A stretch of DNA of 49,047 nucleotides from Phycisphaeraceae bacterium (lineage in GTDB: Bacteria; Planctomycetota; Phycisphaerae; Phycisphaerales; Phycisphaeraceae): positions 1 to 49,047 of the forward strand of contig JAFIFY010000127.1 of NCBI GenBank assembly GCA_020831765.1. The letters run 5' to 3'. Below, in pieces: positions 1-7,946 of this stretch. Made by a program: the position numbers and the translations under genes. The notes beneath the pieces are model-generated. The model saw only the letters and a list, made by a program, of their open reading frames with translations, was not told the origin of the DNA and did no database searches. The stretch's first letter is position 1; every line of letters starts with the position of its first letter.

Positions 1-792
1 GAACGATTCGACATAATGGCCGCCAAGCCCGGCCGCGCCGGTACAGAAGTGAACCGGCAGGCCATCAAACAGTCCATCAGGTTGTGGCTCATCGCACGCC
101 ACGACGATGCCTACATCCGGCCCGAATCGCTGGACGATGCCCTGGGCGATCCGCCGGTACTGCTCACCAGTGCCGAAATACCTGCCCGCATTCCATACGC
201 GGTAGTCAGTCTGCCGGATCAGCAGGCCAACCAGACGATCATGGCGCTGGCGAAGGTCGGCTATCCATGGATCGGCGATCCGTGCAAAGCGGGACGCTGG
301 TTGCAGATACGACCGAATCACTTCCTGGTGCTTCTCGAAGAGTGGCCACCATCGCATCCTGAATCCACCAATCAAGTGTCTACCCGGGCTGAACCGGGCG
401 AGAAACGCTTCTGGACTGAGGGTCTCCAGCAATGATGAATCGTCAAAATAATGATCCGCGGCGATCCGGGATCGCAGTACGGTCGCGATCAAGTGATTCC
501 CATAACGGCCGTACAGCTTTGGAAACCATCGGCGAAGATGCTGTGTCAGGACTGCAAGGCGCGAGGATACCGGCCGTCGTGGTGCTGGAAATCGGCAAGC
601 GATGTTGTTTTCCGTACCCTGACACAGGTCGGCGTACGGCCAGAACCGATACTGGGTGATGCGCACTTCCGGTTTTTCGACGGCAAGCGCGATCAAATGC
701 CCGAAGACCATCAGTTGATTGGCAAAACGCCCCCCACCGGAGACGAATACCACATGAATGGAGGGTTCCATGTCCTCGTCCGTCTGATTCAG
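1..792 (-). CDS. Fucosyltransferase-like glycosyltransferase (C-terminus off window)
   Basis: The reading frame is open on the minus strand from 792 to base 1 with no stop, so the C-terminus lies outside the window. The N-terminus has a glycine-rich start, SGGGRFANQLM, resembling the GGLGNQLFQ motif of GT11 alpha-1,2-fucosyltransferases. About 150 residues later LIRQTDYRVWNAGRYF occupies the place of the family's HIRRGDY motif. It would transfer a sugar from a nucleotide sugar during surface-polysaccharide synthesis; it follows an O-antigen ligase gene on the same strand. Start: the first ATG is at 771 and has no good ribosome site. A perfect AGGAGG (minus strand, 800-805) lies 7 nt before an in-frame CTG at 792 that would add MNQTDED, so a CTG start is possible. 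The family is fairly sure at fold level; the substrate is unknown. Confidence 0.6.
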   Translation of the reverse strand, partial: MNQTDEDMEPSIHVVFVSGGGRFANQLMVFGHLIALAVEKPEVRITQYRFWPYADLCQGTENNIACRFPAPRRPVSSRLAVLTQHLRRWFPKLYGRYGNHLIATVLRSRIAADHYFDDSSLLETLSPEAFLARFSPGRHLIGGFRMRWWPLFEKHQEVIRSYLQPASRFARIADPWIADLRQRHDRLVGLLIRQTDYRVWNAGRYFGTGEQYRRIAQGIVQRFGPDVGIVVACDEPQPDGLFDGLPVHFCTGAAGLGGHYVESF

Positions 793-1147
793 AAAATCGC
801 CTCCTGATTTCAAACACGCCATGCAACTAGCTCACCAAAGGGGTGTCTGTCCTCGTCCGCATTCTCCCAGTTTGACCTCCGCGTCTCGGAATCACCGCAA
901 GGGTGCGACATCGGTCCTATCTGGTCAACTTGAAATTACCACCACCGGAACTTTTCACTTGTTTCCTCGAACGTGACAAACTGGAGAATGGAATTATAAC
1001 CGTTAGCCCTGAGGTGCTCGCAGTCCGCTGGCCACACCGGGCCACTTGAAGCAGGCTTGCGATGATCAGGAAGCGGGCGAAGGTCGAGCGCGTATTCCGG
1101 AATTTCGGTCAGCCACGGCATCAAGGAGGCGGCCCACCGGGTCGGGA

Positions 1148-2491
1148 TCACGAGGTTCCGGGCACGGGCATGCCGATGGGTCGGTCACGACCGGAGCGCG
1201 CCCAGGCGCTACGAAGCTGCTCAAAGGCTTGAAAGCGCGGGAAGGTGGTCGCGTAGATTCGCGCGATGACGATGATGCTCGCCGGCAGGAGAGAGGTGGA
1301 GGTACCCAGGTAATTGCCCTGCTTGTGAAAGACCAGAAACGTGAAAATAAACAAGGCGAAAAGGGTCGTGGCCAGACTCCGCGCCTCGGGTGAGCTCCAC
1401 GACATCCGAATGAGCCGGACCCCATGCACGACCGTATAGCCAACCACGCACATCCAGATGATCAATCCCACAATGCCCTTCTCGACGAGGATTTCCGGGG
1501 TCAGCATGTGAACGTAAATACCCACGACCTGATGGCTCATACTTGCGGCTTCACCAAGGCCAAGCAGCCAGTAAACCGCCCCGGCTTCGGCCCAGAACGA
1601 AAATAACTCCGCGACCAATCTGCCACGCCCCAGGGTCGGGTCGTCAAGAATGGCAGTAAATCGTTCAATCGTGGCGATCCCCGCAAACAGATACAGAAAC
1701 ACACTCAGGAATACCAGCCCGCCGATGGATACCACCGCGAACTGCTTGATGCTCCTGATCGGACGGGCGATCGGCATGAACGCCAGAACGATCACCAGGG
1801 AGAAGATCAACTGGCCACGGGATTCACTCTGAATACTCAGCCATGAGGCAAGAACGATGGCGGTCCAGCGGTAGATCGTCCACCACAAATTGCTTTTTTG
1901 TGGGACCATCAATAGCGCGGCGATCAGCACGTATCCCGCATAGGTGGAAAGTGCCAGCGGGTTGGTGACCATATCTCCATACGCGTGCTCAATGACCAGC
2001 CCTCGGCCGGCAAAGCCACCGTAGAGCAGGATCAAGCCAATCAGGGGAACGCTGATCAGAACCAGGCAAATCATGCCTTGGCGAAATTCACGAAGATCGG
2101 AAACCAGTAGCGGCGTAATCAGAAAACCAAACAGGAGGGCGAACAACAACCGATTAGCAAACTCCAGACCGATCCCCGAATCGTAGTGCCAGATGAATGT
2201 CGCCGCGCTCCAGAACATCAGGAGATACCACGCAATGCCGCCGGGCGACAGCGGCATCAGGATGCGCTGGCCGCGCATGAGCCGTACCACGATCGAAGTG
2301 AAAACCGGAATCGCCAGCACCGCATACGGAAGGTACCGATCGATGAGAAACGGGCCACCCATGATGCGGCCGAACTGCACCATGACCAGCATGCTCGCGG
2401 CAATGCCCAAGGCCGCGCCGGGATAGCGGAGCACCGCAATGGTGCCTCCTACGCAGACGGCGGCGAAAAGTGCAACGGCGATCCAAGTCAT
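1148..2491 (-). CDS. O-antigen ligase / polymerase family membrane protein
   Basis: A 447-residue, very hydrophobic protein with about 11-12 predicted membrane segments. A charged loop after the middle of the protein begins SIQSESRGQLIFSL, the SxSRGxxl signature of Wzy_C/O-antigen ligase proteins. A later periplasmic-type loop holds HMLTPEILVEKGIVGL, like the H...E.LvelGivGl motif of the family. It would ligate or polymerise lipid-linked oligosaccharides at the outer face of the inner membrane. It precedes a fucosyltransferase-like gene on the same strand, so the two probably belong to one exopolysaccharide or O-antigen cluster. The ATG at 2491 has no Shine-Dalgarno; a TAAACT box lies 9 nt upstream, so the leader may be only a few nucleotides. 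Ligase versus polymerase cannot be decided from sequence. Confidence 0.8.
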   Translation of the reverse strand: MTWIAVALFAAVCVGGTIAVLRYPGAALGIAASMLVMVQFGRIMGGPFLIDRYLPYAVLAIPVFTSIVVRLMRGQRILMPLSPGGIAWYLLMFWSAATFIWHYDSGIGLEFANRLLFALLFGFLITPLLVSDLREFRQGMICLVLISVPLIGLILLYGGFAGRGLVIEHAYGDMVTNPLALSTYAGYVLIAALLMVPQKSNLWWTIYRWTAIVLASWLSIQSESRGQLIFSLVIVLAFMPIARPIRSIKQFAVVSIGGLVFLSVFLYLFAGIATIERFTAILDDPTLGRGRLVAELFSFWAEAGAVYWLLGLGEAASMSHQVVGIYVHMLTPEILVEKGIVGLIIWMCVVGYTVVHGVRLIRMSWSSPEARSLATTLFALFIFTFLVFHKQGNYLGTSTSLLPASIIVIARIYATTFPRFQAFEQLRSAWARSGRDRPIGMPVPGTS

Positions 2492-2893
2492 GGAACTGTC
2501 AGTTTAGCCAAACCGAGCCAGGCAGGGCAGTGTCGATGGCAACAGCCGTCCGGCACCTTCGGCGCTCGATCTCGAAGTGCCTCTACGCGAAAACAACATC
2601 GGCGGTTCAAACAGACGTCGCGCCCAAGCACTCGGCTGACACCATCAACCTTATCGTCCTGATCGCCGCACGGCTCAACCGAGCATGCGGCAAAGCCCTG
2701 GGGTTGGCTGGAATGTAATGGATTCGATACGGCAGGCAAATATTGACGCATAGCGCGTGATCCGATCTTGCTTTAGCGTCAGTGGGCCGCCGGATTGCCA
2801 ATCCATCCGGAATACCCAGGCAAGCGTCGGATTCCGTTCCTGTTCCCCCGCCCATCGTACTGGCCAAGCCTTAAAAGCCGCGGCAAAACCCTA
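2492..2893. other. Intergenic stretch, no supported gene
   Basis: About 400 bases between the O-antigen ligase start and the queD stop. Short open frames on both strands (for example 2607-2867 and 2488-2751, minus) have no recognisable domain and no ribosome site. The only signal seen is the TAAACT box (2501-2506, minus) just before the ligase gene. Confidence 0.5.
2501..2506 (-). promoter_or_regulatory. Probable -10 box of the O-antigen ligase gene
   Basis: TAAACT on the minus strand lies 9 nt before the ATG at 2491. The same hexamer precedes comM and the 6990 isomerase gene at 6-7 nt. No convincing -35 element was seen. A transcript starting here would carry only about 2-3 leader bases. 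Confidence 0.35.
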
Positions 2894-3262
2894 TCAGGCC
2901 GCGGGGCCGGTGTATTCGGCTTCGCTGGTGCAGGTTTCGCGGACGCGGATTCGGTCCAGCAGGGGCAGTTGCGGCTTGATGCGTTCGTAAAGCCAGACGC
3001 ATAGCATCTCGGCGGTGGGGTTTTCAAGGCCCTCGATCTCATTGAGCACACGATGATCCAGCGAATCGATGATCGGGCCGACCACTCGCTTGATGTCGCC
3101 GTAATCGATCAGGTATCCGGCCTCGGGATTCACATCCCCGGCCACCAGCACATCGACATGGAAACTATGGCCGTGCATGCGGCGGCACTTGTGCCCTTCC
3201 GGGAACGTCGGCAGCCAGTGGGCCGAATCGAAGGTGAACGTCTTGGTCAGTGTGATTTGCAT
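2894..3262 (-). CDS. queD: QueD, 6-carboxy-5,6,7,8-tetrahydropterin synthase
   Basis: A 122-residue protein of the 6-pyruvoyl-tetrahydropterin synthase family. It converts 7,8-dihydroneopterin triphosphate to 6-carboxytetrahydropterin in queuosine (preQ0) synthesis. The zinc-binding histidines are seen in FDSAHWLP and in CRRMHGHSF. Further family motifs are the Cys in GHKCRRMHGHSF, DYGDIK, LDHRVLNEI, ENPTAEM and RVRETCTSEAEY, all close to the E. coli enzyme. Length equals that of the family. The chosen ATG at 3262 starts at the first beta strand; an in-frame ATG at 3283 would add seven residues, and neither has a clear ribosome site. It lies about 100 bases downstream of the P-type ATPase on the same strand and may be co-transcribed. 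No other queuosine gene is in the window. Confidence 0.93.
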   Translation of the reverse strand: MQITLTKTFTFDSAHWLPTFPEGHKCRRMHGHSFHVDVLVAGDVNPEAGYLIDYGDIKRVVGPIIDSLDHRVLNEIEGLENPTAEMLCVWLYERIKPQLPLLDRIRVRETCTSEAEYTGPAA

Positions 3263-3360
3263 GGTTCGATCAAGGTCCGCCATTGCCAGGGATCGCAAAC
3301 CGGGCCGGGCCCGGGCCGCCAGAAGCGCATCGGCCGGTTTCCCGGATAACCCCCCGGCCA

Positions 3361-6108
3361 TCAGCTTCGATCGGCCGCCGCCATCCGGGCGCGGATGCGC
3401 TTGTCGATCCACATCGCCGGGATGACCACCAGCCCTGCGCAAAACGCCTTGAGCAGGTGACCGCCCTCGAGCGCCGCGGTGCCGAAAAGCCGCTGCATCA
3501 TCGGCAGATACGTAAACAGCGCCTGAAGCGCGATCATACCAACCACACCCACGAGCACCGCTCGATTCTCGCCCAGCGGAACCTTCCAGAAAGGTTCCTC
3601 GAAACGGCGGCATTCAAGCATGTAGAACAACTGAAAGACCATGATCGTGGCCACCGTCACCGTCTGGCCCACGGCCAGGGCGTATTCGGCATCCGTGCCC
3701 TCGGCCAGCAGGGAGTGGTGCGTCCATCGGAACATCAGCAGCCCCACCACGGTCATCAGCAGGCCGAAGACCAGCACGCGGCTGAGGATGAATCGATCGA
3801 GGATCGGATGGTCCGGCCGGCGGGGCGGCCGGCGCATGACGTTGCGCTCCATGCCCTCGAAGGCCAGCGGCAGCGAGAGCAGCACCGCCACCACGAGGTT
3901 CACCCACAGAATCTGCGCCGGTCGGATGGGCATCACCGGCTGTCCCTCGACGATGGGGAAGATCATGATGGCGATCAGCACGATCATGGCCTGGCCGAAG
4001 TTGGTCGGCAGGATGAACGCCAGGGCCTTGACCAGGTTGTCGAACACCCTGCGGCCTTCCTCGACCGCCGCCTCGATGGTGGCGAAGTTGTCATCGGTCA
4101 GCACGATGTCGGCCGCCTCGCGTGAGACGGCGGTGCCGGTGATGCCCATGGCCACGCCGATATTCGCCTGGCGCAGGGCGGGGGCATCGTTGACCCCATC
4201 GCCGGTCATGGCCACGACCTGTCCGCGCGACTGCATGGCCTTGACCAGTTGCAGCTTGTGTTCGGGCGCGACCCGGGCGAACACCCGATGCCCCATCGCC
4301 GCACGCGTCAGTTCCTCCTGGTCCATACCCGAAAGCTGCGCGCCGGTGATCGCCTCGGTCTCCGATTCATCGGTCAGGCCCAGTTCACGCCCGATCGCCA
4401 GGGCGGTCTTGGGATGATCGCCGGTGATCATCTTCACCGTCACGCCGGCACTGAGGCACGCCTCGATGGCATCGATCGCTTCTTTGCGCGGCGGATCGAT
4501 CATGCCCACCAGGCCGAGAAGCTCAAGCCCTTCGGTCATCTCCTCGGGCTCGATCGTCGTGCGATCGGCCCCGCCCCGCCATCGCGCAACAGCCAGCACG
4601 CGCATGCCCTTGGCCGCCATCTGGTTCGTCGCCTCGCGTACCGGCCCGGGATCGGTGTCGCTTCGCTCCAGCAGAACATCCGCCGCGCCCTTGAGCATCA
4701 CCACCGTGCCGTGCTCTTCATCGGCATGCAGCGTCGCCATGAACTTGCGTTCGGAATCGAAAGGTACCTCATCGATGCGCTCGACCCGGTCTCGAAGCCG
4801 CTTGACATCAATGCCCAGCTTCTCCGCGGCAACGACCAGGGCCCCCTCGGTCGGATCGCCATGGATCACCCATCGCTCATCTTCATCTTTCTCCAGGCTC
4901 GAATCATTGCAGAGCACCGCCGCCTCGAGCAGCCGCCGCACATCATCGGGCAGGCTCGATACCGGTTGACCATCCTCCTCCAGCGAGCCTTCGGGCTGGT
5001 AGCCCACGCCGGAAAGCTCCATCGACCGGCCCGCGATCCAGATACGGGTCACGGTCATTTCATTGCGGGTGAGCGTGCCGGTCTTGTCCGAGCAGATGAT
5101 GGTCGTTCCGCCGAGGGTTTCGACGGCCGGAAGCTGCCGGACAATGGCCCTTCGCGCGGCCATTCGCTGCACACCGATCGACAGCGCGATGGTCACGATC
5201 GCCGGCAGGCCCTCGGGAATGGCCGCCACCGCCATACTGATCGCCGCCAGAACCGCATCAGCCAGCGGAAAGCCACGCAGCAACCCGATCACAAGCAGCA
5301 GCACGGTGATGGCCAGGATGCCGAGCGTCAGCCAGTTGCCCAGTTTCTTGAGGTTGAGGGTGAGCGGTGTCTGGAGCAGGTCGGCCTGCTCGATCATCTC
5401 CGAGATTCGCCCGATCTGCGCATGCACACCGGTCGCCACGACCACGCCGCGCCCCGTCCCGGCCGTGACCAGGCTTCCACTGTGCAGCACACTGGAGCGG
5501 TCGCCGACCTGGGCCCGCTCATCCTCGATCGGCTGGTTGTTCTTCTCGACCGGCACCGATTCGCCGGTCAGCATGGCTTCATCCACCCGAAGATTTCGCG
5601 ACTGAAACAGCCGCAGATCGGCCGGCACCTGATCCCCGGCCTGAAGCAGCACCACATCACCCGGCACCAACTCCCGCGTCGCCAGGCGCACATCGCGTCG
5701 ATCACGCCGAGCCGTCGCCTCTTCGGAAACCATCCCCATCAGCGATTCAATCGCCCTGCCAGCGCGAAACTCCTGGACAAAACCGATCAAGGTGTTCAGG
5801 AACACCACGCCCAACACCACCGCGCCATCGATGGTCTTGCCCATCAGCAGCGCCAGCGCCCCCGAGGCCAACAGAACATAGATCAACGGATTGTGAATCT
5901 GCCTTGCGATCAGCAGCCAGATGCTTTCGCCGCGCGTCCGGGGAATCTCGTTGGCCCCGACCGCCTCCAGCCTCGCCGAGGCCTCTGAATCAGACAAGCC
6001 ATCACGCGAAGCGTCCAACTCCTCGAGCACCTCATCGGCCGATAAGGCGTGCCAGGGGCGTGGGTCGGCCATCAGGGCCCGAAAGTCTCGGGATTGGGAA
6101 CGATTCAT
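3361..6108 (-). CDS. P2-type cation-transporting ATPase (CtpF/PacL-like)
   Basis: A 915-residue inner-membrane pump. An N-terminal cation-ATPase domain is followed by M1-M2, an actuator domain with LTGESVPV (TGES at about 181-184), M3-M4 with AIPEGLPAIV, the phosphorylation loop CSDKTGTLTRNEM (Asp about 341), the hinge motif TGDGVNDAPAL, and six C-terminal membrane helices. This is the layout of SERCA/PMCA-like pumps. In M5 the sequence is TNFGQA where SERCA has NVGE, and in M6 it is LWVNLVVAVLL where SERCA has NLVTDG. The acidic ligands of calcium site I are thus replaced, as I recall for mycobacterial CtpF-like pumps, so the ion is uncertain. Start: ATG 6108 has GAGAG-rich sequence about 9 nt upstream; the ATG at 6156 has none. 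The gene follows the isomerase on the same strand by 78 nt and precedes queD. Confidence 0.93.
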   Translation of the reverse strand: MNRSQSRDFRALMADPRPWHALSADEVLEELDASRDGLSDSEASARLEAVGANEIPRTRGESIWLLIARQIHNPLIYVLLASGALALLMGKTIDGAVVLGVVFLNTLIGFVQEFRAGRAIESLMGMVSEEATARRDRRDVRLATRELVPGDVVLLQAGDQVPADLRLFQSRNLRVDEAMLTGESVPVEKNNQPIEDERAQVGDRSSVLHSGSLVTAGTGRGVVVATGVHAQIGRISEMIEQADLLQTPLTLNLKKLGNWLTLGILAITVLLLVIGLLRGFPLADAVLAAISMAVAAIPEGLPAIVTIALSIGVQRMAARRAIVRQLPAVETLGGTTIICSDKTGTLTRNEMTVTRIWIAGRSMELSGVGYQPEGSLEEDGQPVSSLPDDVRRLLEAAVLCNDSSLEKDEDERWVIHGDPTEGALVVAAEKLGIDVKRLRDRVERIDEVPFDSERKFMATLHADEEHGTVVMLKGAADVLLERSDTDPGPVREATNQMAAKGMRVLAVARWRGGADRTTIEPEEMTEGLELLGLVGMIDPPRKEAIDAIEACLSAGVTVKMITGDHPKTALAIGRELGLTDESETEAITGAQLSGMDQEELTRAAMGHRVFARVAPEHKLQLVKAMQSRGQVVAMTGDGVNDAPALRQANIGVAMGITGTAVSREAADIVLTDDNFATIEAAVEEGRRVFDNLVKALAFILPTNFGQAMIVLIAIMIFPIVEGQPVMPIRPAQILWVNLVVAVLLSLPLAFEGMERNVMRRPPRRPDHPILDRFILSRVLVFGLLMTVVGLLMFRWTHHSLLAEGTDAEYALAVGQTVTVATIMVFQLFYMLECRRFEEPFWKVPLGENRAVLVGVVGMIALQALFTYLPMMQRLFGTAALEGGHLLKAFCAGLVVIPAMWIDKRIRARMAAADRS

Positions 6109-6186
6109 GCTGCAACTTCTCTCGCCAAGAGAGCATACCATCGGTCGGCGCGGCATGTCGCCGTCAAGTTTATGGTGAATCAGACT

Positions 6187-6990
6187 TTAGATAACCGGAG
6201 CCGCTTGCCGCCAGACCTTAGGCGCAACCTCGGCCCCCCGCCACGGATCGCTGAGCCCATCCAGATCAAGGATCACCGGCCCGATGCGCTGCTCGGCCAT
6301 GTCCAGACCAAGCCGGTAGGTCGCGACATCCAGATCACCCTCACCCAGCGTGCAGCGCACACCCGAACCGGCGACCGAGGTGGAAAGATCGCACAGCCTC
6401 CCAACGAGAACGTGCCGGCCCAGCCGCCCCATCGCAACCATCGGGTCGTTGCCCGCGGCCAGAGCGTGGGCCGGGCTGAACCCAGCGCCGATGCCCGGAT
6501 GATCGCACCGCTCAAGAAACGAAGCCAGAAGATCGGGCTGTTCTTCGAGGTGGATCGCCAGGCGGGCTCCGGTCCGATCGGCCTGGTTGATCAGCTCACC
6601 CACCAGCCCGCCATCCTGTTCCAGCAACGGCGCGGGCAGGCCAAGCGAGACCGGCAGATGGCCAAGATCGGCGGCCATCTCCAACGCCGCCAAGGTTGCA
6701 GCCATGGCCTGATCGACGTAAGCCTTGTTCAAGAAGTGCTTTACGGGTATAAACGCGTCCAGGCCCGCGATCTCGATCTCGCGACGTCGGCAGAAGCCGG
6801 CAAGATCCCGACGTGCCTGCTTGCTTAGCTCGCGTGGCCGGGTCGCGGGGAACGTGGCATCAATCTGGACCGCGCGATAACCCAGCCGTTCGAGACGATC
6901 CAGGCAGCCTCGGATATCACCGGATAGCCGCGCAAGCGTTCCAACAGCCGCAGCGAGCCGCATATCGGTGCCGTGCAGTCCATCCATCAT
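6187..6990 (-). CDS. Xylose isomerase-like TIM-barrel protein (sugar isomerase/epimerase family)
   Basis: A 267-residue protein of the AP-endonuclease-2/xylose isomerase-like TIM-barrel superfamily. Repeating beta-alpha units are visible, including LGYRAVQIDAT near the N-terminus, REIEIAGLDAFIPV, GARLAIHLEEQ, HPGIGAGFSPAHAL (the usual place of the metal-binding HD/GxxxDxxH segment), and PVILDLDGL near the C-terminus. Several canonical metal ligands are not obvious (GAGFSPAHA instead of GlclDtgH), so catalysis is not assured. Planctomycetes carry many such proteins in sugar catabolism together with Gfo/Idh/MocA oxidoreductases; none adjoins this gene. ATG 6990 has no ribosome site but sits 6 nt after a TAAACT box, suggesting leaderless transcription. 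It may be co-transcribed with the downstream ATPase (78-nt gap). Confidence 0.7.
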   Translation of the reverse strand: MMDGLHGTDMRLAAAVGTLARLSGDIRGCLDRLERLGYRAVQIDATFPATRPRELSKQARRDLAGFCRRREIEIAGLDAFIPVKHFLNKAYVDQAMAATLAALEMAADLGHLPVSLGLPAPLLEQDGGLVGELINQADRTGARLAIHLEEQPDLLASFLERCDHPGIGAGFSPAHALAAGNDPMVAMGRLGRHVLVGRLCDLSTSVAGSGVRCTLGEGDLDVATYRLGLDMAEQRIGPVILDLDGLSDPWRGAEVAPKVWRQAAPVI

Positions 6991-6996
6991 CCCTGG

Positions 6997-7002
6997 AGTT
7001 TA
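6997..7002 (-). promoter_or_regulatory. -10 box of a leaderless gene (isomerase-like protein)
   Basis: TAAACT on the minus strand is separated by only 6 nt (CCAGGG) from the ATG at 6990. This is the distance expected if the A of ATG is the transcription start. No Shine-Dalgarno exists in between. The same geometry recurs at comM, pcnB and the zincin gene. Confidence 0.5.
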
Positions 7003-7146
7003 CCCCAAGGCACACCACCGTCGGAACCGAGGACCAAAGCCCCGTGTGGGTTAGGTCGATAACTTCATGGAGTCGCCGCGTTTGCCGCCAAGAGTTGCCG
7101 CCACGAACACGCCGCGCTCAACCCCGCCGGGCCGACTGGATTCGCC

Positions 7147-7911
7147 ATGGCATCACGAACTTACAACCTCGATGACGGCTTGAACCTGCTGGCCAATCTG
7201 GCCGAGCGTAATCAAGGCGTCGTGTTGCGCGCGGCCAGGGCCGATTCAGCCGAGGAAGACGACGACGGTTATCCGGTTCGAATCTTGAAGTTCGATGATC
7301 AGGTGCTGGTGGTTGATCGGCCCTCGCACTGCTCGGATGCCCGGGTGCTGGAGCCAAAGCGAGCGGTGGAACTGGTGTTTGACCGGAAGGACCATCGGCT
7401 CGTGTACACGACGTACGTGCTTGGCCGCGATCGGGTAACGCTCAACGCGACCTTCGAAGTGGCATCCCTGATGCTTGCCCCGCCCCACCGCGTCCGGCAT
7501 GTCCAGCGCCGCGATTATTTTCGCATGATGCCGCCGGAGGATGCGGTGATTTCCCTGCGTATTCGGCGATTCGATGATGAACGGAACCTTCCGATGGAAC
7601 CATCGGTCACCACACCGATCGGACGCCTGGGCGGCGGCGGCGTGGATGTCATCCTCGGCAAGACCAGGCTGGAAACGATTACCGAGACGCCCAGGGTGTT
7701 TGTGAGCTTTGCCCTGCCGGATTCGGGATACCGGGTCGATACGCCCGCTCAAATCGCCCATCTGCGTCCATTGCGCAATGGCCAGGTCCGGGTCGGGATC
7801 GAGTTCCTGTTCGAATCAGGCCCCAAGTCGCAACGCACCATTGATGAAATCTGCCGTCAGACCGTCAACTGGCAGCGCCGCACACTGCAACGACAGAAAA
7901 TCCGCGCTTAG
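7147..7911 (+). CDS. PilZ-domain protein, YcgR-like
   Basis: A 254-residue soluble protein. The N-terminal half (about 1-110) is a beta-rich domain like the YcgR N-terminal domain. It leads into HVQRRDYFRM (residues 118-127), which carries the RxxxR cyclic-di-GMP-binding motif (R122-x3-R126) that opens PilZ domains. The second PilZ motif, normally D/N-x-S-x-x-G, appears only as IGRLGGGGVDVIL, so the binding site is degenerate. GIEFLFESGPKSQ near the C-terminus matches the G(i/v)eF strand that ends PilZ domains. It probably tunes motility or polysaccharide output in response to cyclic-di-GMP, or has lost direct binding. It is a single gene, convergent with glutamate dehydrogenase. The ATG has no clear ribosome site. 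Confidence 0.7.
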   Translation: MASRTYNLDDGLNLLANLAERNQGVVLRAARADSAEEDDDGYPVRILKFDDQVLVVDRPSHCSDARVLEPKRAVELVFDRKDHRLVYTTYVLGRDRVTLNATFEVASLMLAPPHRVRHVQRRDYFRMMPPEDAVISLRIRRFDDERNLPMEPSVTTPIGRLGGGGVDVILGKTRLETITETPRVFVSFALPDSGYRVDTPAQIAHLRPLRNGQVRVGIEFLFESGPKSQRTIDEICRQTVNWQRRTLQRQKIRA

Positions 7912-7946
7912 CTTTCCTTGACACATCCGAATCAGACCGAATCCGA

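Noticed and set aside
16-435. 139-codon plus-strand frame at the window start
   Set aside because: It is antisense to the fucosyltransferase-like gene, whose motifs are clear on the minus strand.
936-1151. 71-codon minus-strand frame whose GTG start overlaps the O-antigen ligase stop (GTGA)
   Set aside because: The overlap suggests coupling, but the product has no recognisable domain, no ribosome site of its own and an atypical composition. Left out as a gene.
4249-5988. 579-codon plus-strand frame across the P-type ATPase
   Set aside because: It is the antisense shadow of a gene with all P-type ATPase motifs; His/Arg-rich composition is typical of such shadows.
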